Source: Pseudomonas sp. B21-056 (GTDB lineage Bacteria > Pseudomonadota > Gammaproteobacteria > Pseudomonadales > Pseudomonadaceae). Taken from it: a stretch of DNA of 64,000 nt. The notes beneath the pieces were generated by a model. That model saw only the letters and a program-made list of their open reading frames with translations. It made no database searches and had not been told where the DNA came from. Of this stretch, positions 26,108 to 35,074 are shown piece by piece. Each line of letters opens with the position of its first letter. The stretch's first letter is position 1. The DNA lies in the NCBI RefSeq assembly GCF_026016325.1, contig NZ_CP087203.1, positions 1,302,001 through 1,366,000 of the forward strand. Direction: 5' to 3'. The position numbers and the translations under genes were made by a program.

Positions 26108-27160
26108 ATGGACGACAACAAGAAGAAAGCCTTGGCTGCGGCCTTGGGTCAGATCGAACGTCAATTCGGCAAGGGTGCCGTAATGCGTATGGGCGATCAG
26201 GACCGTCAGGCTATTCCTTCCATCTCTACCGGCTCCCTGGGCCTGGACATTGCGCTCGGCATCGGCGGCCTGCCAAAAGGTCGTATCGTCGAGATCTACG
26301 GTCCTGAATCCTCCGGTAAAACCACACTGACCCTGTCCGTGATCGCCCAGGCCCAAAAAGCCGGCGCGACCTGCGCCTTCGTCGATGCCGAACACGCCCT
26401 GGACCCGGAATACGCCGGCAAGCTGGGCGTCAACGTCGACGATCTGCTGGTGTCCCAGCCGGACACCGGCGAGCAGGCCCTGGAAATCACCGACATGCTG
26501 GTGCGTTCCAACGCGGTTGACGTGATCATCGTCGACTCCGTGGCGGCATTGGTACCCAAGGCTGAAATCGAAGGTGAAATGGGCGACATGCACGTGGGCC
26601 TCCAGGCTCGCCTGATGTCCCAGGCCCTGCGCAAGATCACCGGCAACATCAAGAACGCCAACTGCCTGGTGATCTTCATCAACCAGATCCGCATGAAGAT
26701 CGGCGTGATGTTCGGCAGCCCGGAAACCACCACCGGTGGTAACGCGCTGAAGTTCTACGCCTCGGTTCGCCTGGACATCCGTCGTACCGGCGCGGTGAAG
26801 GAAGGCGACGAGGTGGTCGGCAGCGAAACCCGCGTCAAGGTCGTGAAGAACAAGGTCGCTTCGCCGTTCCGTCAGGCCGAGTTCCAGATTCTTTATGGCA
26901 AGGGCATCTACCTCAATGGCGAGATGATCGACCTGGGTGTGTTGCACGGTTTCGTCGAAAAATCCGGCGCCTGGTATGCCTACAACGGTACCAAGATCGG
27001 TCAGGGCAAGGCCAACTCGGCCAAGTTCCTGGCAGACAACCCGGAAGTTGCGGCAGCGCTCGAGAAGCAACTGCGTGACAAGTTGCTGAGCCCGGTTGCC
27101 GACGTCAAGGCAGTGGCCAGTCGCGAAACCGCCGACGACCTGGCTGACGCTGATATCTGA
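26108..27160 (+). CDS. recA: Recombinase RecA
   Basis: The 350-residue protein is RecA throughout, with the Walker A GPESSGKT at residues 65-72, the [12 protein letters not shown] region and the [12 protein letters not shown] loop. It forms filaments on single-stranded DNA for recombination and activates LexA self-cleavage. The ATG at 26108 gives the family start MDDNKKKAL. recX follows eight bases downstream. Confidence 0.99.
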   Translation: MDDNKKKALAAALGQIERQFGKGAVMRMGDQDRQAIPSISTGSLGLDIALGIGGLPKGRIVEIYGPESSGKTTLTLSVIAQAQKAGATCAFVDAEHALDPEYAGKLGVNVDDLLVSQPDTGEQALEITDMLVRSNAVDVIIVDSVAALVPKAEIEGEMGDMHVGLQARLMSQALRKITGNIKNANCLVIFINQIRMKIGVMFGSPETTTGGNALKFYASVRLDIRRTGAVKEGDEVVGSETRVKVVKNKVASPFRQAEFQILYGKGIYLNGEMIDLGVLHGFVEKSGAWYAYNGTKIGQGKANSAKFLADNPEVAAALEKQLRDKLLSPVADVKAVASRETADDLADADI

Positions 27161-27168
27161 TCGATTCG

Positions 27169-27636
27169 ATGACCGCCGTACTCGATACCCTCGTCGCGGT
27201 GCGGCGAACTGCAATGGACCTGCTCGCCAGACGCGAGCACGGTCGAGTCGAGTTGACGCGAAAATTGCGTCAGCGCGGCGCTCTCGATGATTTGATCGAA
27301 ACGGCCCTCGACCGCTTGACGGAAGAGGGCCTGTTATCGGAAAGCCGGTACCTCGAAAGCTTTGTCTCTTATCGCGCCCGCTCCGGCTACGGTCCGTTAC
27401 GAATTCGTGAGGAACTGGGCCAGCGTGGTTTGCAACGCCCGGATATCGAACAGGCCCTGCGTGAAAGTGGTATCGATTGGCAGGATCAGTTGATGGATAC
27501 CTGGCGTCGAAAGTTCTCGGGGCACTTGCCCATCGATGCGCGAGAACGGGCCAAGCAAGGACGTTTCCTGGCGTATAGAGGCTACTCCATGGAAATGATC
27601 AACCGCTTGTTCAGCGGTCGTGGCCTGGATGATTGA
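27169..27636 (+). CDS. recX: RecA regulator RecX
   Basis: The 155-residue protein has the three-helix repeat structure of RecX, including [20 protein letters not shown] and [15 protein letters not shown]. RecX caps RecA filaments and limits their growth. It is probably co-transcribed with recA and ends at a strong terminator. Confidence 0.96.
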   Translation: MTAVLDTLVAVRRTAMDLLARREHGRVELTRKLRQRGALDDLIETALDRLTEEGLLSESRYLESFVSYRARSGYGPLRIREELGQRGLQRPDIEQALRESGIDWQDQLMDTWRRKFSGHLPIDARERAKQGRFLAYRGYSMEMINRLFSGRGLDD

Positions 27637-27638
27637 AT

Positions 27639-27676
27639 AAAAACGGCCCGCTATTTTGATAGCGGGCCGTTTTTTT
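27639..27676. terminator. Bidirectional terminator between recX and the LOG gene
   Basis: A long perfect stem (AACGGCCCGCTAT / ATAGCGGGCCGTT) has A runs on one side and T runs on the other, so it can end transcription from both converging genes. Confidence 0.92.
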
Positions 27677-27682
27677 ATGGGT

Positions 27683-28801
27683 TCAGGTTACCTTGATCGG
27701 TTCCCATGTCAGAGGGTGTGGCTGGGAGGAGGGTGTCGCCCAGTTTTCCGGCAGGTTGATGTAGTCCACCAGTTCTCTTAATCGCCCTTGGTTGCGGGCG
27801 TTGAAATTGAACGCCAGTCGCGTCAAATGGCTGAACCGGGCCTCGTCCTGTTCTTCGCCACCGTAGGTTTGTTGGTGAAAACAGTCGTTCAGGCACAGGT
27901 CGGCGAACTCAACCTGTATCTGGGCCATGGCTTGTTCGTTGAGCTTGTGGTTCATGCGGATCACGAACTGGTGCTTGAGCCAGCGGCTGGAATGGAAGTT
28001 GCGGTAGAACTGGTTGATTTCCTCCACGGCGTCTTCGGCGCTGTGCACCAGCCGCATCAGCTTCATGTCTGTTGGGAGGATGTAGCGGTTTTCTTCCAGT
28101 TGCTCGCGGATGAAGTCCAGGGCGCTTTGCCAGAACTTGCCCCCTGGAGCGTCCAGCAGCACCACCGGCACCAGCGGACTTTTACCCGTCTGCACCAGCG
28201 TCAGGACTTCCAGCGCTTCATCGAGGGTGCCGAAGCCGCCCGGGCAGAGCACCAGTGCATCGGCCTCCTTGACGAAGAACAGTTTGCGTGTGAAGAAAAA
28301 GTGGAACGGCAGCAGGTTCGGCGTGCCCTCGACCGTCGGGTTCGCATGCTGTTCGAAGGGCAGAGTGATATTGAATCCCAGGCTGTGTTCCCGGCCCGCG
28401 CCTTCATGGGCGGCGGCCATGATACCGCCGCCGGCACCGGTGATGACCATCATGTCCGAACGGGCCAGCGCCGCCCCCAGTTCACGGGCCAGGCCGTACA
28501 GTGGATGTTCGATGGGCGTTCGGGCCGAGCCGAAGACGGTGACCTTGCGTCGGCCCTTGAACTGTTCGAGCGTGCGGAACGCGTGTTCCAGCTCTCGCAA
28601 TGCCTGCAGGGTGATCTTGGCATTCCAGCGGTTGTGATCTTCCTGGGCCATGCGCAGCACGGTCAGGATCATGTCGCGGTAGATGGGAAGGTTCGGGCTG
28701 TCGGGCGATACCAGGTTGAGTTGCTCTTCGACCTTGCGGGTGAGGTCGTGGCCATGGTTCTCAAAATGCCGACTGAGCTGGTCATTCGGTTTATAAGGCA
28801 T
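27683..28801 (-). CDS. LOG-family nucleotide 5'-monophosphate nucleosidase
   Basis: The 372-residue protein has the Rossmann-type LOG domain: GSAR at residues 91-94, GAGGGIM at 122-128 and the nucleotide-binding PGGFGTLDE at 187-195. Proteins of this type (E. coli PpnN/YgdH group) hydrolyse AMP and other nucleotides to base and ribose phosphate. The flanks (residues 1-80 and 290-372) are longer than in the small plant-type LOG enzymes. The lysine-decarboxylase label often given to this family is misleading. Confidence 0.85.
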   Translation of the reverse strand: MPYKPNDQLSRHFENHGHDLTRKVEEQLNLVSPDSPNLPIYRDMILTVLRMAQEDHNRWNAKITLQALRELEHAFRTLEQFKGRRKVTVFGSARTPIEHPLYGLARELGAALARSDMMVITGAGGGIMAAAHEGAGREHSLGFNITLPFEQHANPTVEGTPNLLPFHFFFTRKLFFVKEADALVLCPGGFGTLDEALEVLTLVQTGKSPLVPVVLLDAPGGKFWQSALDFIREQLEENRYILPTDMKLMRLVHSAEDAVEEINQFYRNFHSSRWLKHQFVIRMNHKLNEQAMAQIQVEFADLCLNDCFHQQTYGGEEQDEARFSHLTRLAFNFNARNQGRLRELVDYINLPENWATPSSQPHPLTWEPIKVT

Positions 28802-28969
28802 TCAGTTGCTCCTTCTTACTTCTGAATCCTAGACCCTCGCGTTGATCTTCGCTGCCTTGATCATGGCCCTCAAAAGTGACGGTTGGCAACAAGCAATGAG
28901 CGGCCACAACCGCTCGTCAGATCGCCGACCGGGTACATGCAGCTCTGATTTACTGATAACAGGCGTGCC

Positions 28970-29041
28970 ATGCAATTCGATGCCCACGGCTGGGCCACGC
29001 GAAGGATTGAGGTAGATCGGGCAAGGAGGCGGGAAAAATGA
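28970..29041 (+). CDS. Possible 23-codon leader ORF
   Basis: A short frame (start MQFDAHGWATRR) ends in a TGA that overlaps the ATG of the next gene (ATGA). The overlap suggests translational coupling, but there is no clear ribosome site and coding status is uncertain. Confidence 0.3.
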   Translation: MQFDAHGWATRRIEVDRARRREK

Positions 29042-29238
29042 CCAGGGTGACTCTGGAGCTCGACAGGCAGTTATATCTGGCGCTGCTGGAGGCGGCGCAG
29101 GCCAATCGAGTCAGTCTCGAGGAAGAATGTTGCCGTCGTCTGGAAGGCCGGGCCTGGCGCTCGCGCTATCTACAGGCGCTGGTGGCGGAGCTGCGCGCCG
29201 ACGATGAGCAACGGCGCGACAGTGGCCTGCGTGGCTGA
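29038..29238 (+). CDS. Small ribbon-helix-helix-like protein
   Basis: The 66-residue protein starts with a single strand (RVTLELDRQLYLALL), followed by two helices with VSLEEECCRRLEGRAW. This is the layout of Arc/MetJ-type DNA-binding proteins and many antitoxins. A GGAGGCGGGAAAA ribosome region precedes the ATG. No toxin gene lies beside it: the next gene is on the other strand and encodes a secreted protein. The family call rests on pattern only. Confidence 0.5.
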   Translation: MTRVTLELDRQLYLALLEAAQANRVSLEEECCRRLEGRAWRSRYLQALVAELRADDEQRRDSGLRG

Positions 29239-29285
29239 CTAACGCCTACAAACGAATAATCGGACAGGCCCCTGGCTTGGGTTGA

Positions 29286-29708
29286 TTACTTCTTCGTCTT
29301 GGCCGGTTTCGGGCAATCCGATTCCTGGAAGCGTTCGGTGGCGACCGGGCGATTGGTCTTGACCTCGGTGAACTCGTAGCGCAGGGTTGCACCCTTGGCC
29401 ATCAGCTTGCGGAAACCCGGGTTGGTACAGACTTTGGAACCCAACTGGAAATACACAGCCTTGGGGTCGGCGCGCATTTGCTGGGCATGGCTGCTTTGCA
29501 CACTGAGGTGGTTGATCAACTCGGTGCCTTCGACGGTATAGCCCTGGTCGAGAATGTCTTCGTTGATTGCCCGCGGAGTGCCGAGGCTGCTTTGCGCGGC
29601 GACGTTCTGCAGCATCTTGTTCAGTTCGAGTTCTTTCAGCGAGGCAGCCTGGGCGCTGAAGGACGTAGCCAGCAGAACGGCAACGGTAGGGACGATAAGG
29701 CGCAGCAT
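29286..29708 (-). CDS. Secreted quorum-sensing-regulated virulence factor family protein (PA3611-like)
   Basis: The 140-residue protein has a cleavable signal peptide (MLRLIVPTVAVLLATSFSAQA). The mature part resembles the PA3611 family, with LNKMLQNVAAQSS, two Cys that may pair, and a Lys-rich end. PA3611 affects virulence traits in P. aeruginosa but its biochemical role is not settled. The protein is probably periplasmic. Confidence 0.8.
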   Translation of the reverse strand: MLRLIVPTVAVLLATSFSAQAASLKELELNKMLQNVAAQSSLGTPRAINEDILDQGYTVEGTELINHLSVQSSHAQQMRADPKAVYFQLGSKVCTNPGFRKLMAKGATLRYEFTEVKTNRPVATERFQESDCPKPAKTKK

Positions 29709-29893
29709 GAAACTCTCCTGGTTCAGTGACGGCTATTTCGACCGGTCACGTGACTGTGCGTTCAGTGGCGGCGAATTATAGGGGAGGCCGGGTGGGACGG
29801 TACAGGATTGCGCGCTCTGGTAGACTGCCGGCCTTTATTGCCCTGCCGAGTGTTGTTCGTGTCGAGTTCTTTTGTTCGTCGGCGTTGCCCACG

Positions 29894-30640
29894 ATGAATC
29901 ATGCCCCTAACGCCGTAGCCCGCCTGCGCGATCAGCGCATCGATGAAGGCATCAAGCCGCTTCAAGCCCGTGGCTGGCGTGCCCCCCGTTGCAGCGCCTG
30001 CCGGGTGATCGAAAGCCATTGCCTGTGCGCCTGGCGTCCGAACGTCGAAACCCGCTCCGGGATTTGTCTGATCATGACCAACAAGGAAGTGTTCAAGCCA
30101 AGCAACACCGGCTGGTTGATCGCTGACGTGGTGCGCGACAACCATGCCTTCATCTGGTCGCGCACCGAAGTTGACGAGCAACTGCTTGCACTGCTCAACG
30201 ACCCGCAATGGCAACCGTACCTGGTATTTCCCGGCGAATATGTCGAACCATCGCGAGTCACCCAGACGGTTGATCTCGATCGTTCCAGGCGCCCACTGTT
30301 CATTCTGCTGGATGCCACCTGGACGGAGGCGCGCAAGATCTTCCGCAAGAGTCCGTATTTCGACCGCTTGCCGATCCTCAGCCTGCAGCCCGACAAGCTG
30401 TCGCGCTACCGTTTGCGCCGTTCGACCCGCAGCGAGCACCTGTGCACCGCCGAAGTGGCGGCGCTGTGCCTGGAGCTGGCGGGAGACAATGACGCCGCGT
30501 CGGCCCTGGACGCTTATTTCGATGTGTTCAGCCAGCATTACCTGGGCGCGAAACGGCAGCAGGAGATGGATGTGTCGACGCCGGCTCACGCCGAGCTGCA
30601 ACCCTTCATCCGCGCGTCCCAAGCGGTATCGGCCCCATAG
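29894..30640 (+). CDS. DTW-domain tRNA-uridine aminocarboxypropyltransferase
   Basis: The 248-residue protein has a Cys cluster (CSACRVIESHCLC, about residues 36-48) that may bind zinc, and the DTW motif as DATWTEARK. The family (E. coli YfiP/TapT) transfers the aminocarboxypropyl group of SAM to U47 of tRNA to make acp3U. The ATG at 29894 gives the family-like start; the longer upstream frame is non-conserved in character. Confidence 0.85.
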   Translation: MNHAPNAVARLRDQRIDEGIKPLQARGWRAPRCSACRVIESHCLCAWRPNVETRSGICLIMTNKEVFKPSNTGWLIADVVRDNHAFIWSRTEVDEQLLALLNDPQWQPYLVFPGEYVEPSRVTQTVDLDRSRRPLFILLDATWTEARKIFRKSPYFDRLPILSLQPDKLSRYRLRRSTRSEHLCTAEVAALCLELAGDNDAASALDAYFDVFSQHYLGAKRQQEMDVSTPAHAELQPFIRASQAVSAP

Positions 30641-30811
30641 TGGCCCATACTCAAAGCAGTGATGGCCGTGCTGCTTGACCACCCCGGCTTCGCTGGGCAT
30701 GCTTGGCGCCGACCAGGTGCGGCCGACATTCGAAATGCTGCGTGGCGTCTTGAGTTGTTTTGGCGAGGCGCGATTGCATCGGGCCCCCATAAAAACAGGA
30801 TCATTTGAAAA

Positions 30812-31465
30812 ATGACCACATACGAAATCCTGATCGCCGATGACCACCCGCTCTTTCGCAGCGCGTTGCATCAGGCAGTGACCCTGGGCCTTGGCCCGGC
30901 TGTCCGGTTGACGGAGGTAGCCAGTATTGCGGAGCTGGAGACTCGGCTGACCGAAAAGGCCGACTGGGACCTGGTCCTGCTGGACTTGAACATGCCCGGC
31001 GCGTACGGTTTTTCCGGGCTGGTGCTGTTGCGCGGCCAGTATCCGCAGATACCGGTGGTGATGGTGTCGGCCCAGGAAGAGGCCTCGGTGATGGTCAAGG
31101 CGCGGGAATTCGGCGCCAGCGGGTTCATACCCAAGTCGAGTTCTCTGGAGATGATCCAGCAGGCCGTGAAGAAAGTCCTGGACGGCGATGTCGCCTGGCC
31201 GCCCCAGGCGTTCGAAGCGGTGAGTGTGTCCGAAGAGGCCAAGGCCGCCAGCGAAGGCCTGGCCAGTCTCACGCCCCAGCAGTTCCGAGTGCTGACCATG
31301 GTCTGCGAAGGCCTGTTGAACAAGCAGATCGCCTATGAATTGAACGTGTCGGAGGCCACCATCAAGGCCCATGTGACGGCGATCTTTCGTAAACTGAATG
31401 TGCGTACCCGGACCCAGGCGGCTTTGTTGCTGCAACAACTTGAGTCAATTTCACCGCAGTCATAG
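30812..31465 (+). CDS. erdR: Response regulator ErdR
   Basis: The 217-residue protein has a receiver domain (acidic pocket IADDH, phosphoacceptor D58, K108) and a LuxR-type helix-turn-helix at about residues 150-205 (NKQIAYELNVSEATIKAHV). The sequence and the position before dgkA match ErdR of Pseudomonas, which controls ethanol and acetate metabolism genes. Its sensor kinase is not encoded here. Confidence 0.9.
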   Translation: MTTYEILIADDHPLFRSALHQAVTLGLGPAVRLTEVASIAELETRLTEKADWDLVLLDLNMPGAYGFSGLVLLRGQYPQIPVVMVSAQEEASVMVKAREFGASGFIPKSSSLEMIQQAVKKVLDGDVAWPPQAFEAVSVSEEAKAASEGLASLTPQQFRVLTMVCEGLLNKQIAYELNVSEATIKAHVTAIFRKLNVRTRTQAALLLQQLESISPQS

Positions 31466-31536
31466 CATTTTTATTCACGCTTTTTTGACTAGGGTTGAAT
31501 TAGCTTTCCCACTTCTTTCAATCAGTTGCCCATCCT

Positions 31537-31899
31537 ATGTCTCCTTTTAAAGGCCAAACCGGCCTCAAACGCATCCTGAATGCTTCCGGCTACTCCCTGG
31601 ATGGCCTGCGCGCCGCCTTCACCGGCGAAGCGGCATTCCGTCAACTGGTGCTGCTCAATGTGGTCCTCATTCCGCTGTCGTTCTTCCTGAACGTCAGCCG
31701 TGTCGAGCAGGCGCTGCTGATTGCGGTCTGCCTGCTGGCATTGATCGTGGAGCTGCTGAACTCGGCAGTGGAGGCGGCCATCGACCGCATCTCCCTGGAA
31801 CTGCACCCGTTGTCGAAAAACGCCAAGGACATGGGCAGTGCCGCCCAGCTTGTCGCCTTGACCATGATTGCCTTGGTGTGGGGCCTGGTGCTTCTCTGA
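31537..31899 (+). CDS. dgkA: Diacylglycerol kinase
   Basis: The 120-residue membrane protein has an N-terminal amphipathic region, three membrane helices and the active-site segment ELLNSAVEAAIDRI (about residues 69-82). It phosphorylates diacylglycerol released during membrane-derived glucan and LPS modification. It converges end to end with finR, with no spacer. Confidence 0.97.
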   Translation: MSPFKGQTGLKRILNASGYSLDGLRAAFTGEAAFRQLVLLNVVLIPLSFFLNVSRVEQALLIAVCLLALIVELLNSAVEAAIDRISLELHPLSKNAKDMGSAAQLVALTMIALVWGLVLL

Positions 31900-32826
31900 T
31901 CAAGCAATGGTCGGCAACACGATTTCGTCGCTGCGCTGTGCCCCGGCGGTGAATGCCCGGCATAGCTCGAGGAATTCGCGCATCGCCGAGGTCTGGTATT
32001 TCTGCTTGTGCCAGATGAAATAGAATTGCCGCGCCAGGTCCATGTCCGGCGTTTCCACCGGCACCAGGCTGCCGCGACGGAACGCATCGCGCAGCGCCAG
32101 GCGTGAGATACAGCCAATCCCCAGACCGGATTCCACGGCGCGCTTGATGGCTTCGGTGTGTTCCAACTCCAGGCGGATGTTCAGCGCGCTGCGATGGTGG
32201 CGCATGGCTTGATCGAAGGTCAGCCGGGTGCCGGAACCCTGTTCCCGCAGAATCCATGCCTCGTGGGTCAACTCTGCCATGGTCGCCTGACCGCGCTTGG
32301 CCAGCGGGTGCTGAGGGGCGCAGAACACCACCAGCTCGTCCTCGACCCAGCTCTGCACCTCGATGTCCGGGTGGCTGCAATCACCCTCGATCAGACCCAG
32401 ATCAATTTCATAGTGGGCGACCTGTTGCACAATATTGGCCGTATTCTGCACATGCAGCTTCACCTGGCTTTCCGGATGACGCTGCATGAAGCCGCCGATC
32501 AGCAGGGTCGCCAGGTAATTGCCGATGGTCAGGGTCGCGCCGACCGCCAGTGAGCCGAAGCCGGACTTGCCATTGAGCAGGTCTTCGATCTCCTTGGCCT
32601 GGTCCAGCAGCGCCACGGCCTGGGGCAGCAGCTGTTTGCCGAGGGCATTGAGGCTCAGGCGCTTGCCGGCGCGGTCGAACAATTGGCAGCTGGATTGCCG
32701 CTCCAGTTCGGTAATGGAGGTGCTGGCGGCCGATTGCGACAGATTGAGCTGGCCAGCAGCACGGGAGACGCTCTCTTGCTGGGCGACAGCGACGAAGACC
32801 TGGAGTTGACGTAGAGTAAATCGCAT
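31900..32826 (-). CDS. finR: LysR-type regulator FinR
   Basis: The 308-residue protein has an N-terminal winged helix (LRQLQVFVAVAQQESVSRAAGQLNLSQ region, residues 4-40) and a LysR substrate domain. It is divergent from fpr, 121 bases apart. This matches FinR of P. putida and P. aeruginosa, which activates fpr in response to superoxide. The shared intergenic region holds the likely operator. Confidence 0.88.
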   Translation of the reverse strand: MRFTLRQLQVFVAVAQQESVSRAAGQLNLSQSAASTSITELERQSSCQLFDRAGKRLSLNALGKQLLPQAVALLDQAKEIEDLLNGKSGFGSLAVGATLTIGNYLATLLIGGFMQRHPESQVKLHVQNTANIVQQVAHYEIDLGLIEGDCSHPDIEVQSWVEDELVVFCAPQHPLAKRGQATMAELTHEAWILREQGSGTRLTFDQAMRHHRSALNIRLELEHTEAIKRAVESGLGIGCISRLALRDAFRRGSLVPVETPDMDLARQFYFIWHKQKYQTSAMREFLELCRAFTAGAQRSDEIVLPTIA

Positions 32827-32947
32827 ATCGATATAACCGATAACCCTTATCTTAATAATTCAGTTAACAGATATTGTCGTCGCCATTAGAATGCGATGCA
32901 AATGCGCATATAACGACGCAGGCATCATTCCCAGGAGTCCCACGTAC
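32826..32947. promoter_or_regulatory. Divergent finR/fpr promoter region
   Basis: The region is AT-rich compared with its surroundings and contains the dyad ATCG-N7-CGAT at 32826-32840, next to the finR start, plus several LysR-like T-N11-A candidates further right. A FinR operator is expected here; the exact site is not resolved. Confidence 0.6.
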
Positions 32948-33727
32948 ATGAGCAACATGAACCACGAGCGTGTCCTCAGTGTTCATCACTGGAACGACAC
33001 TCTGTTCAGCTTCAAGTGCACCCGCGATCCGGGCCTGCGCTTCGAGAACGGTCAGTTCGTGATGATCGGCCTGCAACAGCCCAACGGCCGCCCGCTCATG
33101 CGCGCTTACTCGATCGCCAGCCCGAACTGGGAAGAGCATCTCGAGTTCTTCAGCATCAAGGTGCCTGATGGCCCGCTGACTTCCCAGTTGCAGCACCTGA
33201 AGGAAGGCGACGAGATCATCATCAGCAAGAAACCCACCGGTACCCTGGTGCTGGACGATCTCAAGCCCGGCAAGCATCTGTACCTGCTCAGCACCGGCAC
33301 TGGCCTGGCGCCGTTCATGAGCGTCATCCAGGATCCGGAAACCTACGAGCGTTTCGAAAAAGTGATCCTGTGCCACGGCGTGCGTTACGTCAATGAAGTC
33401 GCCTACCGCGAATTCATCACCGAGCACCTGCCGCAGAACGAATTCTTCGGCGAAGCGCTGCGCGACAAGCTGATCTACTACCCGACCGTGACCCGCGAGC
33501 CGTTCGAGAACGAAGGCCGCCTGACCGACCTGATGCGCAGCGGCAAATTGTTCCGCGACATCGGCCTGCCGCCGATCAACCCGCAAGACGACCGCGCCAT
33601 GCTGTGCGGCAGCCCGAGCATGCTGGACGAAACCAGCGAAGTGCTCAACAGCTTCGGCCTGACCGTATCGCCGCGTATGCGCGAGCCGGGTGACTACCTG
33701 ATCGAGCGGGCGTTTGTAGAGAAGTAA
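32948..33727 (+). CDS. fpr: Ferredoxin-NADP reductase
   Basis: The 259-residue protein has the FAD motif RAYSIAS (residues 52-58), the NADP region GTGLAPFMS, and the C-terminal ERAFVEK typical of bacterial subclass Fpr enzymes. It exchanges electrons between NADPH and ferredoxin or flavodoxin and supports iron release and oxidative-stress repair. The ATG at 32948 gives the conserved MSN...ERVLSVHHW start. It is probably activated by the divergent FinR. Confidence 0.95.
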   Translation: MSNMNHERVLSVHHWNDTLFSFKCTRDPGLRFENGQFVMIGLQQPNGRPLMRAYSIASPNWEEHLEFFSIKVPDGPLTSQLQHLKEGDEIIISKKPTGTLVLDDLKPGKHLYLLSTGTGLAPFMSVIQDPETYERFEKVILCHGVRYVNEVAYREFITEHLPQNEFFGEALRDKLIYYPTVTREPFENEGRLTDLMRSGKLFRDIGLPPINPQDDRAMLCGSPSMLDETSEVLNSFGLTVSPRMREPGDYLIERAFVEK

Positions 33728-33732
33728 GCGCC

Positions 33733-33781
33733 GAACGCAGAGCGTCCGTTGCGGCGTGCCCACGCAGAGCGTGGGCACGAT
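33733..33781. repeat. Short palindromic repeat (CCACGCAGAGCGTGGGCACGA type)
   Basis: GCCCACGC AGA GCGTGGGC is a compact palindrome common between genes in fluorescent pseudomonads. A degenerate second half (CGCAGAGCGTCC) lies just before it. Confidence 0.7.
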
Positions 33782-33793
33782 CCCAACTCCATG

Positions 33794-33836
33794 AAAAAGC
33801 CCGCGTTGCCTGATAAAGGCAACGCGGGCTTTTTCG
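33794..33836. terminator. Bidirectional terminator between fpr and trmO
   Basis: AGCCCGCGTTGCC pairs with GGCAACGCGGGCT, flanked by A and T runs, between two converging genes. Confidence 0.93.
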
Positions 33837-33846
33837 TTTCTGCCGG

Positions 33847-34545
33847 TTATTGCCGGACGGGAACGACTTCCAGCACCCGGATCGACCCCGGTTGCGGGTA
33901 GTGCCAGCGCACATCCAGATCCCAGAACTGCGCGCCATATTCCCGTTCGGCTGTAGGAATCTGGTACGCCGGGCGTGGATCCTGGGCCAGGCACTGTTCG
34001 ATCAGCTCGACCAAGGGCTCCTCCAGGCGCATGGCGTGGTTTTGCGCCTGGAGCAGCGCTGAGTCCGTCCACTGCACCGGAATCAGCCCAGGCGCCGCGC
34101 TGGCGATGTCATTGGTCGCCGAGCCGATGATGTCGGCATAGGGCACATAGGGCTTGATGTCCAGCACCGGCGTGCCATCCAGCAAATCAATGCCCGAGAT
34201 CCACAACCGACCGGCTTCGACCCGTTCCAGCTTCACTACCGACTGGCCGATGCCATTGGGACGATGGGTGGCACGGGTGGCAAACACGCCCATGGACTTG
34301 TTGCCGCCCAGGCGCGGCGGGCGGACCTTCAAGCGCGGCTTGTCTTCCAGGGCCTGGTGGAACAGGAACAACAGCCAGACGTGACTGACCTGCTCCAGGC
34401 CCTGCACCGCATCGCCCTGGTCGAACGGCGCCACCAGCTCCAGCACGCCCCGCGCGGCCGGCGCCAGTTGCGGTTGGCGGGGGATGGCGAACTTCTCCTT
34501 GAAGCAGGAGCGGACGAAGCCGATGGGGGACACCGTGTAGGTCAT
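33847..34545 (-). CDS. trmO: tRNA t6A37 methyltransferase TrmO
   Basis: The 232-residue protein has the TrmO/YaeB motifs SPIGFVRSCFKEKFAIPRQP near the start and FATRATHRPNGIG (about residues 88-100). It uses SAM to methylate threonylcarbamoyl-adenosine in tRNA-Thr. It lies downstream of the DUF1456 gene on the same strand. Confidence 0.94.
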   Translation of the reverse strand: MTYTVSPIGFVRSCFKEKFAIPRQPQLAPAARGVLELVAPFDQGDAVQGLEQVSHVWLLFLFHQALEDKPRLKVRPPRLGGNKSMGVFATRATHRPNGIGQSVVKLERVEAGRLWISGIDLLDGTPVLDIKPYVPYADIIGSATNDIASAAPGLIPVQWTDSALLQAQNHAMRLEEPLVELIEQCLAQDPRPAYQIPTAEREYGAQFWDLDVRWHYPQPGSIRVLEVVPVRQ

Positions 34546-34554
34546 GGGTCGGAG

Positions 34555-35016
34555 TCAGCCGCGAACACGCAGCGTCAGCCCCTTGAGGAAGTTGCGCAGC
34601 AACTGGTCGCCACACGGACGGTAGTTGGTGTGGCCGAATTTGCGAAACAGTGCGCTGAGCTCCGGCTTGGACACCGGGAACTCGGCGGCCTTGAGGATCG
34701 CGTGCAGGTCGTCCTCTTTCAGCTCGAAGGCCACCCGCAGCTTCTTGAGGATAATGTTGTTGGTCACCGGTACTTCGATGGGTTGTGGCGGGCGACTTTC
34801 GTCCTTGCCACGCTTGAAGATCACCAAGCCATCGAGAAAGTGCGCCATGACCTCGTCAGGGCAGAACACAAAGCCTTCTTCTTCGTCCTTCTTGAGATAG
34901 CCCGCCAGGTCCGCGAGGGACACTTCCAGGCCGCCCAGCTTGATGATCTCGATGACTTTCTTGTCGCTGATGTCGAGCATGTAGCGCACGCTGCGCAGTA
35001 CGTCGTTGTGAATCAT
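34555..35016 (-). CDS. DUF1456 family protein (YehS-like)
   Basis: The 153-residue protein consists of two similar halves: NDVLRSVRYMLDISDKKVIEII and NNIILKKLRVAFELKEDDLHAIL. Both are typical of DUF1456. The ATG at 35016 gives the standard MIHNDVL start. Its function is unknown. Confidence 0.9.
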   Translation of the reverse strand: MIHNDVLRSVRYMLDISDKKVIEIIKLGGLEVSLADLAGYLKKDEEEGFVFCPDEVMAHFLDGLVIFKRGKDESRPPQPIEVPVTNNIILKKLRVAFELKEDDLHAILKAAEFPVSKPELSALFRKFGHTNYRPCGDQLLRNFLKGLTLRVRG

Positions 35017-35074
35017 GTGTGCAATCCTGATCGATCGGCAATGGGCGCCCCAGCCACGTGCGGCGCCGAAAAAA

